Positions 35,255-44,281 of a stretch of DNA of 64,000 nt are shown here, piece by piece. Under the pieces are notes generated by a model. The model worked only from the letters and a program-made list of their open reading frames with translations. It had not been told where the DNA came from and did no database searches. This DNA comes from Pseudoxanthomonas sp. CF385 (lineage in GTDB: Bacteria > Pseudomonadota > Gammaproteobacteria > Xanthomonadales > Xanthomonadaceae). Position 1 is the first letter of the stretch; every line of letters starts with the position of its first letter. Location of the stretch: positions 2,141,552-2,205,551 of the forward strand of contig NZ_FNKZ01000001.1 of NCBI RefSeq assembly GCF_900104255.1, given 5' to 3'. The position numbers were made by a program, and so were the translations under genes.

Positions 35255-35617
35255 ATGCGATCGTCCATGGCAGTGCGCATACGACAGGCGAGGGCGAACG
35301 CAGCGCTCACCCAACTGCAGCTGGCCGCCTGTCTCGGCGTCAACAGGAGCGCGATCGCACAATGGGAGCGGGAGTGCGGCGGTACGCATCCCAGCATGGG
35401 GCGCCTGACCGCCATCGCACTGGCGACCGGCGTGACCTTCGAATGGCTGGCCACGGGACGGGGCGCCATGCGGGAGGCGCCGGACATCGCCACCCCCATG
35501 CCCACGCTTGCCTATACGGAGGACGCCCTGGAGATGCGCTGCCTGAAAGCGGTGCGGAAGCTGCCGCAGCAGAAGAGGGCGTCCATCAGCCTGCTGCTGG
35601 CGCAACTCGCGCTTTAG
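35255..35617 (+). CDS. XRE-family regulator, paralogue 3
   Basis: A 120-residue protein starting MRSSMAVRIRQ; the second Met (35267) is an alternative. The long in-frame extension into the preceding gene is rejected as overlap. The HTH has ANAALTQLQLAACL then GVNRSAIAQWEREC, followed by FEWLATGRG and a C-terminal RKLPQQKRASISLLLAQLA. It follows paralogue 2 by 76 bases, probably through tandem duplication. Confidence 0.87.
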   Translation: MRSSMAVRIRQARANAALTQLQLAACLGVNRSAIAQWERECGGTHPSMGRLTAIALATGVTFEWLATGRGAMREAPDIATPMPTLAYTEDALEMRCLKAVRKLPQQKRASISLLLAQLAL

Positions 35618-35657
35618 TCCTGCTCGCCGGAGGGGTCCGAGCGGACCCGGGCACGCG

Positions 35658-35903
35658 TCAGACGACGCGATTGTCCCAGGCGGAATAGCCGGCGAGCATG
35701 ATGCCCGCGACCTGCTCGTCCATCAGTACCGCACCGTTCGTGCGCATGTGGTCCTCGATGAACTTTCGGCCCGCGGTGTCGCGCGACAGGAAGACCATGT
35801 CGGGGCCGCGGCCTTCCAGTTCCGACGCGTGCGAGTCAGGTATGTCCACGCCGGCGGGACAGACGAAGTAGCCTCCGTCCACGCGATAGAGATGCAGTTT
35901 CAT
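35658..35903 (-). CDS. Small conserved-looking cytoplasmic protein, unknown
   Basis: An 81-residue protein, MKLHLYRVDGGYFVCPAG at the start and a GRGPDMVFLSRDTAGRKFIEDHM middle. No signal peptide or membrane segment. I do not recognise a family. Codon use is like that of its neighbours, so it is probably a real gene. No strong ribosome site is seen. Confidence 0.6.
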   Translation of the reverse strand: MKLHLYRVDGGYFVCPAGVDIPDSHASELEGRGPDMVFLSRDTAGRKFIEDHMRTNGAVLMDEQVAGIMLAGYSAWDNRVV

Positions 35904-35996
35904 GGTCGGATCCGTGCGGTTCCGACCGCGTCAGGGCTGCAGGCAGCAGCAGAGTCCCGACACTAGCACGCGGCTGATCCGTGCTGTCTGAATCGT

Positions 35997-36221
35997 TCAG
36001 CTGGCTCCCCAACCATTCCTTCGGGCCAGCGCAACGGCGGCGCTTTCGGCGTTCTCCCGACTGCCATGACGCGCCATGGTGACCACGTCGGCGCGCGCGC
36101 GACCTTCCGCGATACGGAACATGGCGCGCCCCTGCCAATACGTCGCGCCCAGTGCATCGGTTTTCTCGACCGTCTGGACCGTCAACTGGTATCCACCTTC
36201 CGTTATCGTCCTTACGCTCAT
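35997..36221 (-). CDS. Small unknown protein
   Basis: A 74-residue protein with a beta-rich N-terminus (GGYQLTVQTVEKTDALG, TYWQGRAMFRIAEG) and a helical C-terminus with ENAESAAVALARRNGW. It is preceded by a purine-rich AAGGCGGCGGG. It resembles short dodecin-like or double-stranded-RNA-binding-like folds in length only; no family is assigned. Confidence 0.55.
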   Translation of the reverse strand: MSVRTITEGGYQLTVQTVEKTDALGATYWQGRAMFRIAEGRARADVVTMARHGSRENAESAAVALARRNGWGAS

Positions 36222-36281
36222 CCGCCCGCCGCCTTGTCGTCAGCGGAGCGTACTCCTTACAACGGGTACGTGCAGAACGGC

Positions 36282-36482
36282 TCAGGATGGATCGCGCGCC
36301 GTCGAAGCCTGCAATGCGGCCGCCAACCCTGCATCGCCCGACACGATGTCCTTCCATTGGAGCTCGACCCCATTGCGCCGTCCTTTCTCGACCAGTTTGA
36401 GGCCCAGCGGATCGAGGGTAAGGGTGTACGCCTTGCCGTCGATGTCGACTTCGCGGCGAAGTGGCTTGTCGAGTGGCGTCAT
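36282..36482 (-). CDS. Small unknown protein
   Basis: A 66-residue protein starting MTPLDKPLRREVDIDG with a good AGGAAG site upstream. It has a short beta-type core (KAYTLTLDPLGLKLVEKG) and ends with an Ala-rich helix. A longer frame upstream overlaps another small gene and is less likely. Function unknown. Confidence 0.55.
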   Translation of the reverse strand: MTPLDKPLRREVDIDGKAYTLTLDPLGLKLVEKGRRNGVELQWKDIVSGDAGLAAALQASTARDPS

Positions 36483-36492
36483 GCGTTCTTCC

Positions 36493-36675
36493 TCAGATCT
36501 GCGCGGGATGATCACGGGGCTGCCCGTCGGCGGCGCCGGGCTCACGTTCGGGATCGTTCCGCTCGTCATTGGTGCGCTTCCCCGGATCCTCGCCCGGCAC
36601 CGCAGGCCCGTCCGGGCGCCGCCGCTGTTCGAATGCGTTGGGGAGGGGTGATGCGTGCGGCTCATGCTTGTTCAT
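36493..36675 (-). CDS. Small hydrophilic, probably disordered protein (60 aa)
   Basis: A 60-residue protein beginning MNKHEPHASPLPNAFEQRR, rich in Pro, Arg, Glu, Asp and Gly and lacking any hydrophobic core. It ends 10 bases before the gene at 36482. A second 60-residue protein of the same character is at 44564. Both are in the stress-related part of the window. Function unknown; could be missed or overcalled. Confidence 0.45.
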   Translation of the reverse strand: MNKHEPHASPLPNAFEQRRRPDGPAVPGEDPGKRTNDERNDPEREPGAADGQPRDHPAQI

Positions 36676-36888
36676 GGGGTGCGCTCTCTGCGGGTTCGCT
36701 GCACCATCGTCCCGGGTGCGTAAATGCACGGTGACGCATGCGTAAAGCGACGCGAAGCGGAACCGCGTCCCGGGCATGCGACCCGGACGTGGCTGATACG
36801 CGCTGCACAACGCAATCGCAACGTCCGCTTCGCATGGCGTTGATCCACCGGGTGAGACGATCAATCGGCTATACCTTGGAGAACGACC

Positions 36889-37302
36889 ATGAAAGTCGGC
36901 GAAATGATGAGTGGAAATGTATGTCTGGTCGCGCCCGACGACACGTTGGCGCGCGCCGCCATGCTGATGGCCGAGCACGATGTCGGTAGCCTGCCGGTCG
37001 GCCAGGATGATCGCCTCGTCGGGTTCCTCACCGACCGGGACATCGCGATCCGCGCGGTCGCCCAGGGGCTCGGATCCGAAGCGCGTGTCCGCCAGGTCAT
37101 GTCCAGCGAAGTGAAGTACTGCTTCGACGACGATGATGTGGAGGCCGTGGCCCTGAACATGGCCGACCTCGAGCTGCGTCGCATGCCGGTGGTGAATCGG
37201 GACAAGCGGCTCGTCGGCATCGTGTCGCTGGGCAACTTCGCCCAATGCGGGGCGCCGCGTGCTTCGCGCGAGTTGCTTGAAGGTGTTGCGGCCCGCCATT
37301 GA
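36889..37302 (+). CDS. CBS-domain protein
   Basis: A 137-residue protein made of a tandem CBS pair: VGEMMSGNVCLVAPDDTLARAA ... VGSLPVGQDDRLVGFLTDRDIAIR, then VRQVMSSEVKYCFDDDDVEAVA ... RRMPVVNRDKRLVGIVSLGN. It has no attached enzymatic or channel domain. Stand-alone CBS pairs usually bind adenine nucleotides and act as energy or redox sensors on a partner protein. TTGGAGAACG precedes the ATG. Monocistronic. Confidence 0.93.
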   Translation: MKVGEMMSGNVCLVAPDDTLARAAMLMAEHDVGSLPVGQDDRLVGFLTDRDIAIRAVAQGLGSEARVRQVMSSEVKYCFDDDDVEAVALNMADLELRRMPVVNRDKRLVGIVSLGNFAQCGAPRASRELLEGVAARH

Positions 37303-37479
37303 CCCGCGCGCCCTGCGGGACATCACTGATCGTGTGTTCGTGCGACGACGCGGACGGCGACGCCTAGGCCGCGCGAAGACGTATCCATGCGCCCGCATCA
37401 CGCCGGGACGACATGCCGCGGCGTAAACAGGCCTCCGATTGCCGCGATCGTCGCGCGACCCAAGGGCTGGGGAAAACGC

Positions 37480-37644
37480 ATGTCGTCACTGCTCCATCCC
37501 GTGCTGCTGGGCAGTGTCCTCTACGGGTTCGTGCTGGCCACGGTCACCTATCTGGCGGGGGCGGGAACGCGTACGCGCGTGCGGTGGCTGGCTACGATCG
37601 GCGCGTTCTCGGTCGCCATCGGGGCCGGCGCCCAGTTCATGTGA
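37480..37644 (+). CDS. Small two-helix membrane protein
   Basis: A 54-residue protein starting MSSLLHPVLLGSVLYG with two membrane segments separated by GTRTRVRW. The longer in-frame start at 37387 gives a basic leader without support. Function unknown. Confidence 0.5.
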   Translation: MSSLLHPVLLGSVLYGFVLATVTYLAGAGTRTRVRWLATIGAFSVAIGAGAQFM

Positions 37645-37761
37645 GGGCTGCGACTGGGTATCCGTCGTCAGGCGAACGGACGGGGATGGGCCGTAATCGC
37701 GCTTTCACGAAACCTGAACGCCACGCATCGGACTTTTGACGCAATCGACCTGGAGACCGGC

Positions 37762-38784
37762 ATGGCTGCCGTACCTGCATTCCCGCCGGAGGACCCGGCG
37801 GCGCGTACCCGATTGTATGAGGCCGTGTTGCAGGCGACGCCGGACCTGGTTTACGTCTTCGATCTCCAGCATCGCTTCATCTACGCCAACCACGCCTTGC
37901 TGTCGATGTGGGGCCGCAGCTGGGACGACGCGATCGGCAAGACATGCCTGGAGCTCGGCTACGAGCCGTGGCATGCGGCCATGCACGACGAGGAGATCGA
38001 ACGGGTCATCGCCACCGGCGGACCGGTGCGCGGCGACGTTCCGTTCCCGCACGTCACGCAGGGCGTGCGCATCTACGACTACATCTTCACCCCCGTGTTC
38101 GGGCCCGACGGCAAGGTGGAAGCCATCGCCGGCAGCACGCGCGACGTGACCGAGCGCAGGCAGCACGAGCAGCACATGCGCCTGCTGGTCAACGAGCTGA
38201 ACCATCGGGTCAAGAACACCCTGTCGCTGGTGCAGTCCATGACCGCGCAGACGCTGCGGGGGTGTACGGACACCGGCGAAGCGCAGGACCGGATCGAGCA
38301 GCGCCTGATGGCGTTGTCGGAAGCGCACGACATCCTGACCCGCAAGCACTGGCGCGGCGCTCCGATGGACGAGATCGTCCGCGCGGCGGTCGCCCATTGC
38401 CAGACCAGCGAAGGCGAGCGTTTCGACGTCGAGGGACCGATCGTCATCCTCGATCCGCGCCGCGCGGTCGCGCTGGCCATGGCGCTGCACGAGCTGTGCA
38501 CCAACGCCATCAAGTACGGGGCGCTCTCGGTGCCCGATGGCCGCGTCGGCATTCGATGGCAAGTGGAGGCCGGCGACGCGCATCCGACATTGAGCCTGCG
38601 CTGGCAGGAGCAGGGCGGGCCACCCATCGTCCAGGCGCCCGAGCGTCGTGGATTCGGGACGCGCCTGGTGGAACGCGGTCTCCGCCACGACCTGGGCGGC
38701 GACTCGCGCCTGTCCTTTGCGCCGGAAGGCGTGAGCTGCATCATCGACATTCCCCTGACCAACGCCGAACCGGTGGCCGCATGA
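37762..38784 (+). CDS. PAS-domain sensor histidine kinase, HWE/HisKA_2 type
   Basis: A 340-residue soluble kinase. A PAS domain covers about residues 17-135 (ATPDLVYVFDLQHRFIYANHALLSMWG). The dimerisation/phosphoacceptor segment is LVNELNHRVKNTLSLVQS with His148. The ATP-binding domain has the N-box HELCTNAIKYGALS and RGFGTRLVERGLRHDLGG. The RVKNTL H-box and the HWRG segment place it in the HWE group. There are no membrane segments, so the signal is cytoplasmic (light, redox or a small ligand), unlike most gammaproteobacterial kinases. Its stop overlaps the response-regulator start (ATGA). Confidence 0.93.
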   Translation: MAAVPAFPPEDPAARTRLYEAVLQATPDLVYVFDLQHRFIYANHALLSMWGRSWDDAIGKTCLELGYEPWHAAMHDEEIERVIATGGPVRGDVPFPHVTQGVRIYDYIFTPVFGPDGKVEAIAGSTRDVTERRQHEQHMRLLVNELNHRVKNTLSLVQSMTAQTLRGCTDTGEAQDRIEQRLMALSEAHDILTRKHWRGAPMDEIVRAAVAHCQTSEGERFDVEGPIVILDPRRAVALAMALHELCTNAIKYGALSVPDGRVGIRWQVEAGDAHPTLSLRWQEQGGPPIVQAPERRGFGTRLVERGLRHDLGGDSRLSFAPEGVSCIIDIPLTNAEPVAA

Positions 38785-39143
38785 CCCGACGCATCCTCAT
38801 CGTGGAAGACGAATCGCTGATCGCCATGCTGCTGGAGGACCTGCTGGCCGACATCGGCTACACGGTCGTGGCGGCCGTCCCGAACGTCGACCAGGCGCTG
38901 ACGATGCTCGCTGCCGAAGACGTGGACCTGGCGATCGTCGACGTCAATCTCGGCGGCACGCCTTCGTTTCCCGTGGCCGAAGCGCTGGCGAAGCGGGGCA
39001 TCCCGTTCCTGTTCACCACCGGCTACGGGCAACGCGGCTTGCCCGAGCACTTCGCGACGCGGCCCGTGCTGCAGAAGCCTTTCCGGCGGGTCGACCTGGA
39101 GGCGGCGCTCGCACCCCTCGCCGCGGATCTGCCCAACGACTGA
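38781..39143 (+). CDS. Single-domain response regulator
   Basis: A 120-residue receiver domain without output domain. Acidic pocket residues are in ILIVEDESLI, the phosphoacceptor is Asp54 (LAIVDVNLGG), the Thr is in FLFTTGYGQRG and the Lys in VLQKPF. It is coupled to the HWE kinase by an ATGA overlap. Such receivers, common beside HWE kinases, pass phosphate on or bind a partner protein. No PhyR/NepR homologue is seen here. Confidence 0.94.
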   Translation: MTRRILIVEDESLIAMLLEDLLADIGYTVVAAVPNVDQALTMLAAEDVDLAIVDVNLGGTPSFPVAEALAKRGIPFLFTTGYGQRGLPEHFATRPVLQKPFRRVDLEAALAPLAADLPND

Positions 39144-39216
39144 GCGGGAGGGAGCGAACACGGTATCTGCACACACGGCGAACGATCCTGTCCAGGAGAG
39201 GGATCCGGAGCCGCTG

Positions 39217-39561
39217 ATGAAATCGAGACACCTGCGCATGGGTCTGGGCTTCCTGCCGCTGTTCGAGTGCAATGGCGTGCAGGCGGCGCAGATGGTCATC
39301 AAACCCGGCGGAAGCGAGGGTGGGCCCGATAATCGCCACCAGGGCGCGGATCAATGGCTGTTCGTGGCGGCGGGCACCGGCGTGGCGATCGTGGAGGGCG
39401 TTCGGCGTGTCCTGCGACCCGGAAGCCTCCTATTGATCGAGCGTGGCGAGCGTCACGAGATCCGCGCGTCGGGCCGCCAACCGCTGAAGACGATCAACTT
39501 CTATTCACCGCCAGCGTATACCGCCGACGGCGACGAACGACGCGCGGGCAAGGCGTCGTAG
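39217..39561 (+). CDS. Cupin-domain protein
   Basis: A 114-residue single-domain beta-barrel protein. The cupin motifs appear as GGPDNRHQGADQWLFVAAGTG and LRPGSLLLIERGERHEI, with His residues suited to metal binding. No signal peptide. It begins 73 bases after the response regulator gene, with AGGAGAG upstream. Substrate unknown; a conserved FYSPPAY near the C-terminus matches small cytosolic cupins. Confidence 0.88.
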   Translation: MKSRHLRMGLGFLPLFECNGVQAAQMVIKPGGSEGGPDNRHQGADQWLFVAAGTGVAIVEGVRRVLRPGSLLLIERGERHEIRASGRQPLKTINFYSPPAYTADGDERRAGKAS

Positions 39562-39575
39562 ACGATGCAAGAAAA

Positions 39576-39597
39576 AGCCCGGGCAGGCGCCCGGGCT
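39576..39597 (-). terminator. Rho-independent terminator of the ferritin-like gene
   Basis: Two 9-base arms AGCCCGGGC and GCCCGGGCT with a 4-base loop. On the minus strand the stem is followed by a run of five T, so it terminates the ferritin-like gene. It may also slow transcription from the convergent cupin gene. Confidence 0.85.
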
Positions 39598-39620
39598 CTC
39601 GTTCCACCGATCCTGACGGA

Positions 39621-40244
39621 TCAGTGCTTGTTGCGACCCAGCATCTCCTCGCGGCTCTGCTCGGCGCGGGACGCGCCGATGGCGGTCTCGACCTGCTTGA
39701 CCTCTTCCGGCGGGGGCAGCACCGCCGGCATGCCCAGCGACTGGATCCAGAGTTCGCGGCACCAGCCCATGGTGTGATAGAGGTGATGATCCTCATCGCT
39801 CTCGACCGCCTTGTAGGCCGGCTCGAGCACCTTGGCGAGCGGGCCACCCTGTTCGACGACCTTGCCGATCAGCTCCCAGTTCTGGTGGTCCTTGGTTTCC
39901 GCCAGTACGACGCACTCGGCGGCCACCAGCTCGGCGGCGGCCGGCTCGCCGTCCTTCATCGCCATGTCGATCGCCTTGACCAGCGACGCGCCGAGGTGGG
40001 CCACCACGGCGCGACCCGGTGAGGCTTCTTCCGTATCCAGACCCAGTTGTTCGAACACGCGCGTCAGGATCTGCTCGTGCGTGCGTGTCTCATCGAGATA
40101 CTCGCCCCATTCCTTCTTCAGGTCCTTGTTCACCGCCGCCTTGATGGCCGCGGTGTACACCTGGATGCCGCCGCGCTCGGTTTCCAGCGCCTGCAGCAGC
40201 AGCTCATGCACTTGTTCGGTATCGATCTTTGCGGAACGCGCCAT
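39621..40244 (-). CDS. Ferritin-like four-helix protein
   Basis: A 207-residue soluble protein, start set by GGAGGTCGCC just upstream. Four long helices carry metal-ligand patterns: ALETERGGIQVYTAAI, DETRTHEQILTRVF, VVLAETKDHQNWELI and ESDEDHHLYHTMGW, i.e. two E and E-x-x-H type motifs. This fits a di-iron or di-manganese ferritin-like protein of the kind found beside catalase in stress islands. Activity (peroxide detoxification, iron handling) is not provable from sequence. It has its own terminator. Confidence 0.85.
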   Translation of the reverse strand: MARSAKIDTEQVHELLLQALETERGGIQVYTAAIKAAVNKDLKKEWGEYLDETRTHEQILTRVFEQLGLDTEEASPGRAVVAHLGASLVKAIDMAMKDGEPAAAELVAAECVVLAETKDHQNWELIGKVVEQGGPLAKVLEPAYKAVESDEDHHLYHTMGWCRELWIQSLGMPAVLPPPEEVKQVETAIGASRAEQSREEMLGRNKH

Positions 40245-40519
40245 GGCGACCTCCGTGGGTGGGTGATGCGCTGCATTACAGGTGCGCCCGCGCGAATCCG
40301 GCGTGATGGATCCGTATGCATGGATTTCACGCGAGCGTCGACATCCGCGTCCGTCCCCGATCGCGTCGAACGCCAATACCTGTTGCATCTTCATCGACGA
40401 CATTGTGTTCACCAACATGACCTGCGGTGCACGTGATGGTCACGCCGCGTGTGGAACAACAGAGCCACGTACCGGATGTGCGAATGGCGCGCATCGGACG
40501 ACTGACGAGGACTTTGCAC

Positions 40520-41272
40520 ATGACACGCGACACTTCGCATCGAGACGCAAACAAGGATCCCATCACCGGCGCACCGGGCTCGCACCCGGTCGGTGTGGGC
40601 GTAGGAGGCGTAGCGGGCGGCGTGGCCGCAGGCGCGTTGGCCGGCACGGTGTTCGGGCCCATCGGCACGCTCATCGGCGCTGCGGCGGGCACGATCGCGG
40701 GCGCCGCTGCCGGGAAGGGCGTGGCGGAGCGTATCGACCCCACCGGTGAAGTCGACTACTGGCGCGATAACGCGCCGACGCGTCCGTACTACTCCGGCGA
40801 GCACGACTTCCAGCGCGACTACGCCGGTGTCTACCAGGCGGGCGCGGTCGCCCGTGGCGAGTATCCCGACGAATCTTGGGACGCCGCCGAACGCCGCCTG
40901 CAGGCGAGCTGGGATTCGCAGCGTGGCGACTCGCGCCTGGATTGGGAACGCGCGCGGCCCGCCGCCCAGGATGCCTGGGAACGCGCCGACCGGACCTACA
41001 GCGCGTACGCCTGGAGCGACGACACCTACGCACGCCGCTTCGAGAACGCCGAGTACAAGGAAGACGGCGATGCGTTCGACGACTACCGTCCCGCTTACCG
41101 CTACGGCACGTATGCACGCAGCGAGTATGCGGATCGCGAATGGGACGACAGCCTGGCGTCCGACCTGGAGCAGGGCTGGGACCGCTTCAAGGGTGCGTCG
41201 CGCCTGGGCTGGGAACGCGCCAAGCACGCGGTCGCGGACGCGTTCACGCTGGACCGCCAGCGTCCGCACTGA
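40520..41272 (+). CDS. Glycine-zipper protein with acidic/aromatic repeats
   Basis: A 250-residue protein with no signal peptide at the chosen ATG (GACGAGG upstream). Residues about 25-70 form a glycine zipper (VGVGVGGVAGGVAAGALAG, then GTLIGAAAGTIAG) able to insert into or stack at membranes. The rest contains degenerate repeats with WDSQRGDSRLDWERARP and WDRFKGASRLGWERAKH. Related proteins are widespread in Xanthomonadaceae and in stress-response gene sets. Function unknown. Confidence 0.8.
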   Translation: MTRDTSHRDANKDPITGAPGSHPVGVGVGGVAGGVAAGALAGTVFGPIGTLIGAAAGTIAGAAAGKGVAERIDPTGEVDYWRDNAPTRPYYSGEHDFQRDYAGVYQAGAVARGEYPDESWDAAERRLQASWDSQRGDSRLDWERARPAAQDAWERADRTYSAYAWSDDTYARRFENAEYKEDGDAFDDYRPAYRYGTYARSEYADREWDDSLASDLEQGWDRFKGASRLGWERAKHAVADAFTLDRQRPH

Positions 41273-41329
41273 TTCGCCAGGACGCGTGCCGCCTTCGGAG
41301 GGTGGCACGCGCCGGACAAGGAGGAAACC

Positions 41330-41731
41330 ATGACAGCACTGCCCGAAGATGCCCTGGTCGTCGTTGCCGATGGCGAAGGGGCGCGCGTTTTCCGCAATCG
41401 CGGGGAGAAGGGGGCCATCTCCCTTCACCAGTACGAGTTGCTCGAACTTGTGAACCTCAACGACGATGGCCCCGCGGGCAGCATGCCCGGGGAGTCCACC
41501 AGCCGACAGCTGGATGAAGCGACGTTCGCGAAGCAACTGGCGAAAGGGCTCAATGACGCGGCGCTCAAGCAGCAGTACGCACACCTGATTCTCGTTGCCG
41601 ATCCGAAGACGCTCGGACGCGTGCGTCCGTTGCTGCACAAGGAAGCCACGCAGCGCATCGTCGCGGAAGTCGGCAAGGATCTCACCAACGTGCCGCTGGA
41701 AGACATCGAGCGCACCTTGGCCGCGGCATGA
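41330..41731 (+). CDS. Host-attachment-type protein
   Basis: A 133-residue protein preceded by a strong AAGGAGGA. It has the family's VVVADGEGARVFRNRG start, GRVRPLLHKEATQRIVAEV and a C-terminal KDLTNVPLEDIERTL. This family was named from plant-associated alphaproteobacteria, but its biochemical role is unsettled. It shares a 4-base overlap with the thioredoxin gene, so the two are expressed together. Confidence 0.88.
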   Translation: MTALPEDALVVVADGEGARVFRNRGEKGAISLHQYELLELVNLNDDGPAGSMPGESTSRQLDEATFAKQLAKGLNDAALKQQYAHLILVADPKTLGRVRPLLHKEATQRIVAEVGKDLTNVPLEDIERTLAAA

Positions 41732-42075
41732 GCTACCAGGCGCGCTACGCCGTCACGGATCCCCTGCGTTCCAACGTGGACCGTATGGGCGGTGTCGTCG
41801 TGCTCGAGTTCGGCGCGCCATGGTGCGGGCACTGCCAGGCGGCGCAGCCCGCGTTGCGCGACGCGCTGCAGGCGCATCCCGACATCACCCACATCAAGAT
41901 CGAAGACGGCAAGGGCAAACCACTGGGCCGCTCCTTCGGCGTCCGGCTCTGGCCGACGGTCATCGTCCTGGAGCAGGGCACCGAGATCGCACGCGCGGTG
42001 CGCCCGGTGGGCGAGCAGGACCTCTCGCCGGTGACCCGCGCGCTTTCGGCGCAGGCCGGCATCGCGCCGGTCTGA
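41728..42075 (+). CDS. Thioredoxin-family protein with WCGHC active site
   Basis: A 115-residue cytoplasmic protein with VVLEFGAPWCGHCQAAQPAL and cis-Pro LWPTVIVL. The second residue pair of the active site is Gly-His, as in PDI/DsbA, rather than Gly-Pro, which usually gives a more oxidising potential than thioredoxin. No signal peptide is visible. It overlaps the host-attachment gene and precedes the catalase gene by 64 bases. Confidence 0.92.
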   Translation: MSYQARYAVTDPLRSNVDRMGGVVVLEFGAPWCGHCQAAQPALRDALQAHPDITHIKIEDGKGKPLGRSFGVRLWPTVIVLEQGTEIARAVRPVGEQDLSPVTRALSAQAGIAPV

Positions 42076-42139
42076 CGCCTCCCCTCCGTCCGCGCGGCTT
42101 GCGCGCGGGCACCCGAACACCTGAGCACAGGGATGCACG

Positions 42140-44236
42140 ATGGCCACACAGAAGAAGCCCGCCAAACCCTCGAAGAAGCCCGGCGCGCCGACATCGCCGC
42201 GGGGGGCTGGAGACGAGCGCCATGACATGGCCGGAGGCAGCCACCCGCCACTGACCACCAACCAGGGCATCCCGGTTGCGGACAATCAGAATTCCCTGCG
42301 TGCGGCCGCAGGTGGCCCGACGTTGCTCGAGGACTTCATCCTCCGGGAAAAGATCACCCACTTCGACCATGAGCGCATCCCGGAGCGGATCGTCCATGCC
42401 CGCGGCACCGCGGCGCACGGATACTTCGAGCTGAAGAAATCGCTAGGCAAGTACACCACCGCCAAGGTGCTCACCGAGGTGGGTGTACGCACGCCGGTGT
42501 TCACCCGGTTCTCGACCGTCGCCGGCGGCGCCGGATCGGTGGACACGCCGCGCGACGTGCGCGGCTTCGCGGTCAAGTTCTACACCAGCGAGGGGAACTG
42601 GGACCTGGTCGGCAACAACATCCCCGTGTTCTTCATCCAGGACGCGATGAAGTTCCCCGACGTCGTCCACTCGGTGAAGATGGAGCCCGACCGCGCGTTT
42701 CCGCAGGCCGCGAGCGCGCACGACACGTTCTGGGACTTCGTGTCGCTGACGCCGGAAACGATGCACATGATCATGTGGGCGATGAGCGATCGCACGCTGC
42801 CGCGGTCGCTGCGGACCATCGAAGGCTTCGGTGTGCACAGCTTCCGTCTGCTGGACGGGGCAGGGCGGTCGACATTCGTCAAGTTCCATTGGCGTCCCGT
42901 GCTCGGCATCCAATCGACGGTATGGGACGAGGCGCTGAAGCTCCAGGCCGCCGACAACGATTTCCACCGCCGGGATCTGTTCGAAGCCATCGAAGCCGGC
43001 GCGTTCCCGGCCTGGGACCTCGGCGTGCAGGTGTTCACGGAAGAACAGGCCGCGGAGTTCCCGTTCGATCACCTCGACCCGACCAAACTGATCCCCGAAG
43101 AGACGATCCCGCTGACGATCATCGGCCGCATGGTGCTGGATCGCTGGCCGGACAATTTCTTCGCCGAGACCGAACAGGTCGCGTACTGTCCCGCCAACAT
43201 CGTGCCCGGCATCGACTTCAGCGACGATCCGCTGCTGCAGGGCAGGCTGTTCTCCTATCTGGACACGCAGCTCTCGCGACTGGGCGGGCCCAACTTCCAC
43301 CAGATTCCGATCAACGCGCCGAAGTGCCCGTTCGCCAACCTCCAGCGCGACGGACACATGCAGATGGCCGTACCGAAGGGCCGGGTGAACTACGAACCCA
43401 GTTCGCTGCAGGCGGATTCCCCCCGCGAGACGCCACGCGGCTTCAGGAGCCATGCCACACCGGTGGACGCCGGCGGCAAACAGCGGATCCGGCCCGAATC
43501 CTTCGCCGATCACTACAGCCAGGCACGCCTGTTCTTCCGCAGCCAGAGCAAGCACGAGCAGGCGCATATCGCCTCCGCGCTGGTGTTCGAGCTGTCCAAG
43601 GTGCAGACGCCCCATGTGCGCGACGCGATCGTGGGTCACCTCCGTCACGTGGACATGGCGCTGGCGGAGCGGGTGGCCAACGGACTCGGCATGGCGCAGC
43701 TGCCCGAGGCGCCGCCCGCGTCCGTCGCACCGAAGGACATGCCCCCTTCACCCGCGTTGCGCATCATCGACCGGATGCGCGACACCCTCGAGGGTCGCGT
43801 CGTCGGCCTCCTGGTCGATGAAGATTCCGACGCGGCCGTCATCAAGGCGTTGCGCAAGGCCATCGAACGCGAAGGGGCCACGGCCAAGATCGTAGCGCCG
43901 CGCGTCGGCGGGGCCACGCTCGACGATGGCACGTTGCTGCCGGCCGATGGCCAGCTGGCCGGAACGCCATCGGTGGTGTTCGACGCCATCGCCCTCCTGC
44001 TGGCCGACGATGCCGGCAAGCGCCTGGCGAAGGAGGCCGCCGCGGTCGACTTCGTACGCGATGCGTTCGGTCACCTCAAGGCGATCGCGGCCGACACCGG
44101 CGCGCAGGCCGTGCTCAAGGCGGCCGGCATCGGGCGCGATGCCGGCGTGATCGACGCCGACCTGACCGAGGCCTTCCTCACGGCGGCACGGACCCGCCAG
44201 TGGGACCGGGAGAAAAAGATCCGGACGCTCGCCTGA
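42140..44236 (+). CDS. katE: Large-subunit catalase (HPII/KatE type)
   Basis: A 698-residue haem catalase. The distal His is in [13 protein letters not shown], Asn in the [18 protein letters not shown] region, and the proximal haem Tyr is in [14 protein letters not shown]. The C-terminal about 150 residues form a flavodoxin/DJ-1-like domain ([19 protein letters not shown]) found only in large-subunit clade II catalases. Length is close to HPII. The basic, proline-rich N-terminus (about 40 residues) is expected for the arm of this clade. Decomposes hydrogen peroxide, typically in stationary phase. Confidence 0.96.
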   Translation: MATQKKPAKPSKKPGAPTSPRGAGDERHDMAGGSHPPLTTNQGIPVADNQNSLRAAAGGPTLLEDFILREKITHFDHERIPERIVHARGTAAHGYFELKKSLGKYTTAKVLTEVGVRTPVFTRFSTVAGGAGSVDTPRDVRGFAVKFYTSEGNWDLVGNNIPVFFIQDAMKFPDVVHSVKMEPDRAFPQAASAHDTFWDFVSLTPETMHMIMWAMSDRTLPRSLRTIEGFGVHSFRLLDGAGRSTFVKFHWRPVLGIQSTVWDEALKLQAADNDFHRRDLFEAIEAGAFPAWDLGVQVFTEEQAAEFPFDHLDPTKLIPEETIPLTIIGRMVLDRWPDNFFAETEQVAYCPANIVPGIDFSDDPLLQGRLFSYLDTQLSRLGGPNFHQIPINAPKCPFANLQRDGHMQMAVPKGRVNYEPSSLQADSPRETPRGFRSHATPVDAGGKQRIRPESFADHYSQARLFFRSQSKHEQAHIASALVFELSKVQTPHVRDAIVGHLRHVDMALAERVANGLGMAQLPEAPPASVAPKDMPPSPALRIIDRMRDTLEGRVVGLLVDEDSDAAVIKALRKAIEREGATAKIVAPRVGGATLDDGTLLPADGQLAGTPSVVFDAIALLLADDAGKRLAKEAAAVDFVRDAFGHLKAIAADTGAQAVLKAAGIGRDAGVIDADLTEAFLTAARTRQWDREKKIRTLA

Positions 44237-44281
44237 CGGGCACAGCACAGCGAACACCCCCTTCGACATCGTGAGGACCGC

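Noticed and set aside
36676..36888. GGAAC sequence upstream of the CBS gene considered as an EcfG-type promoter
   Set aside because: No fitting -10 half lies at the required spacing.
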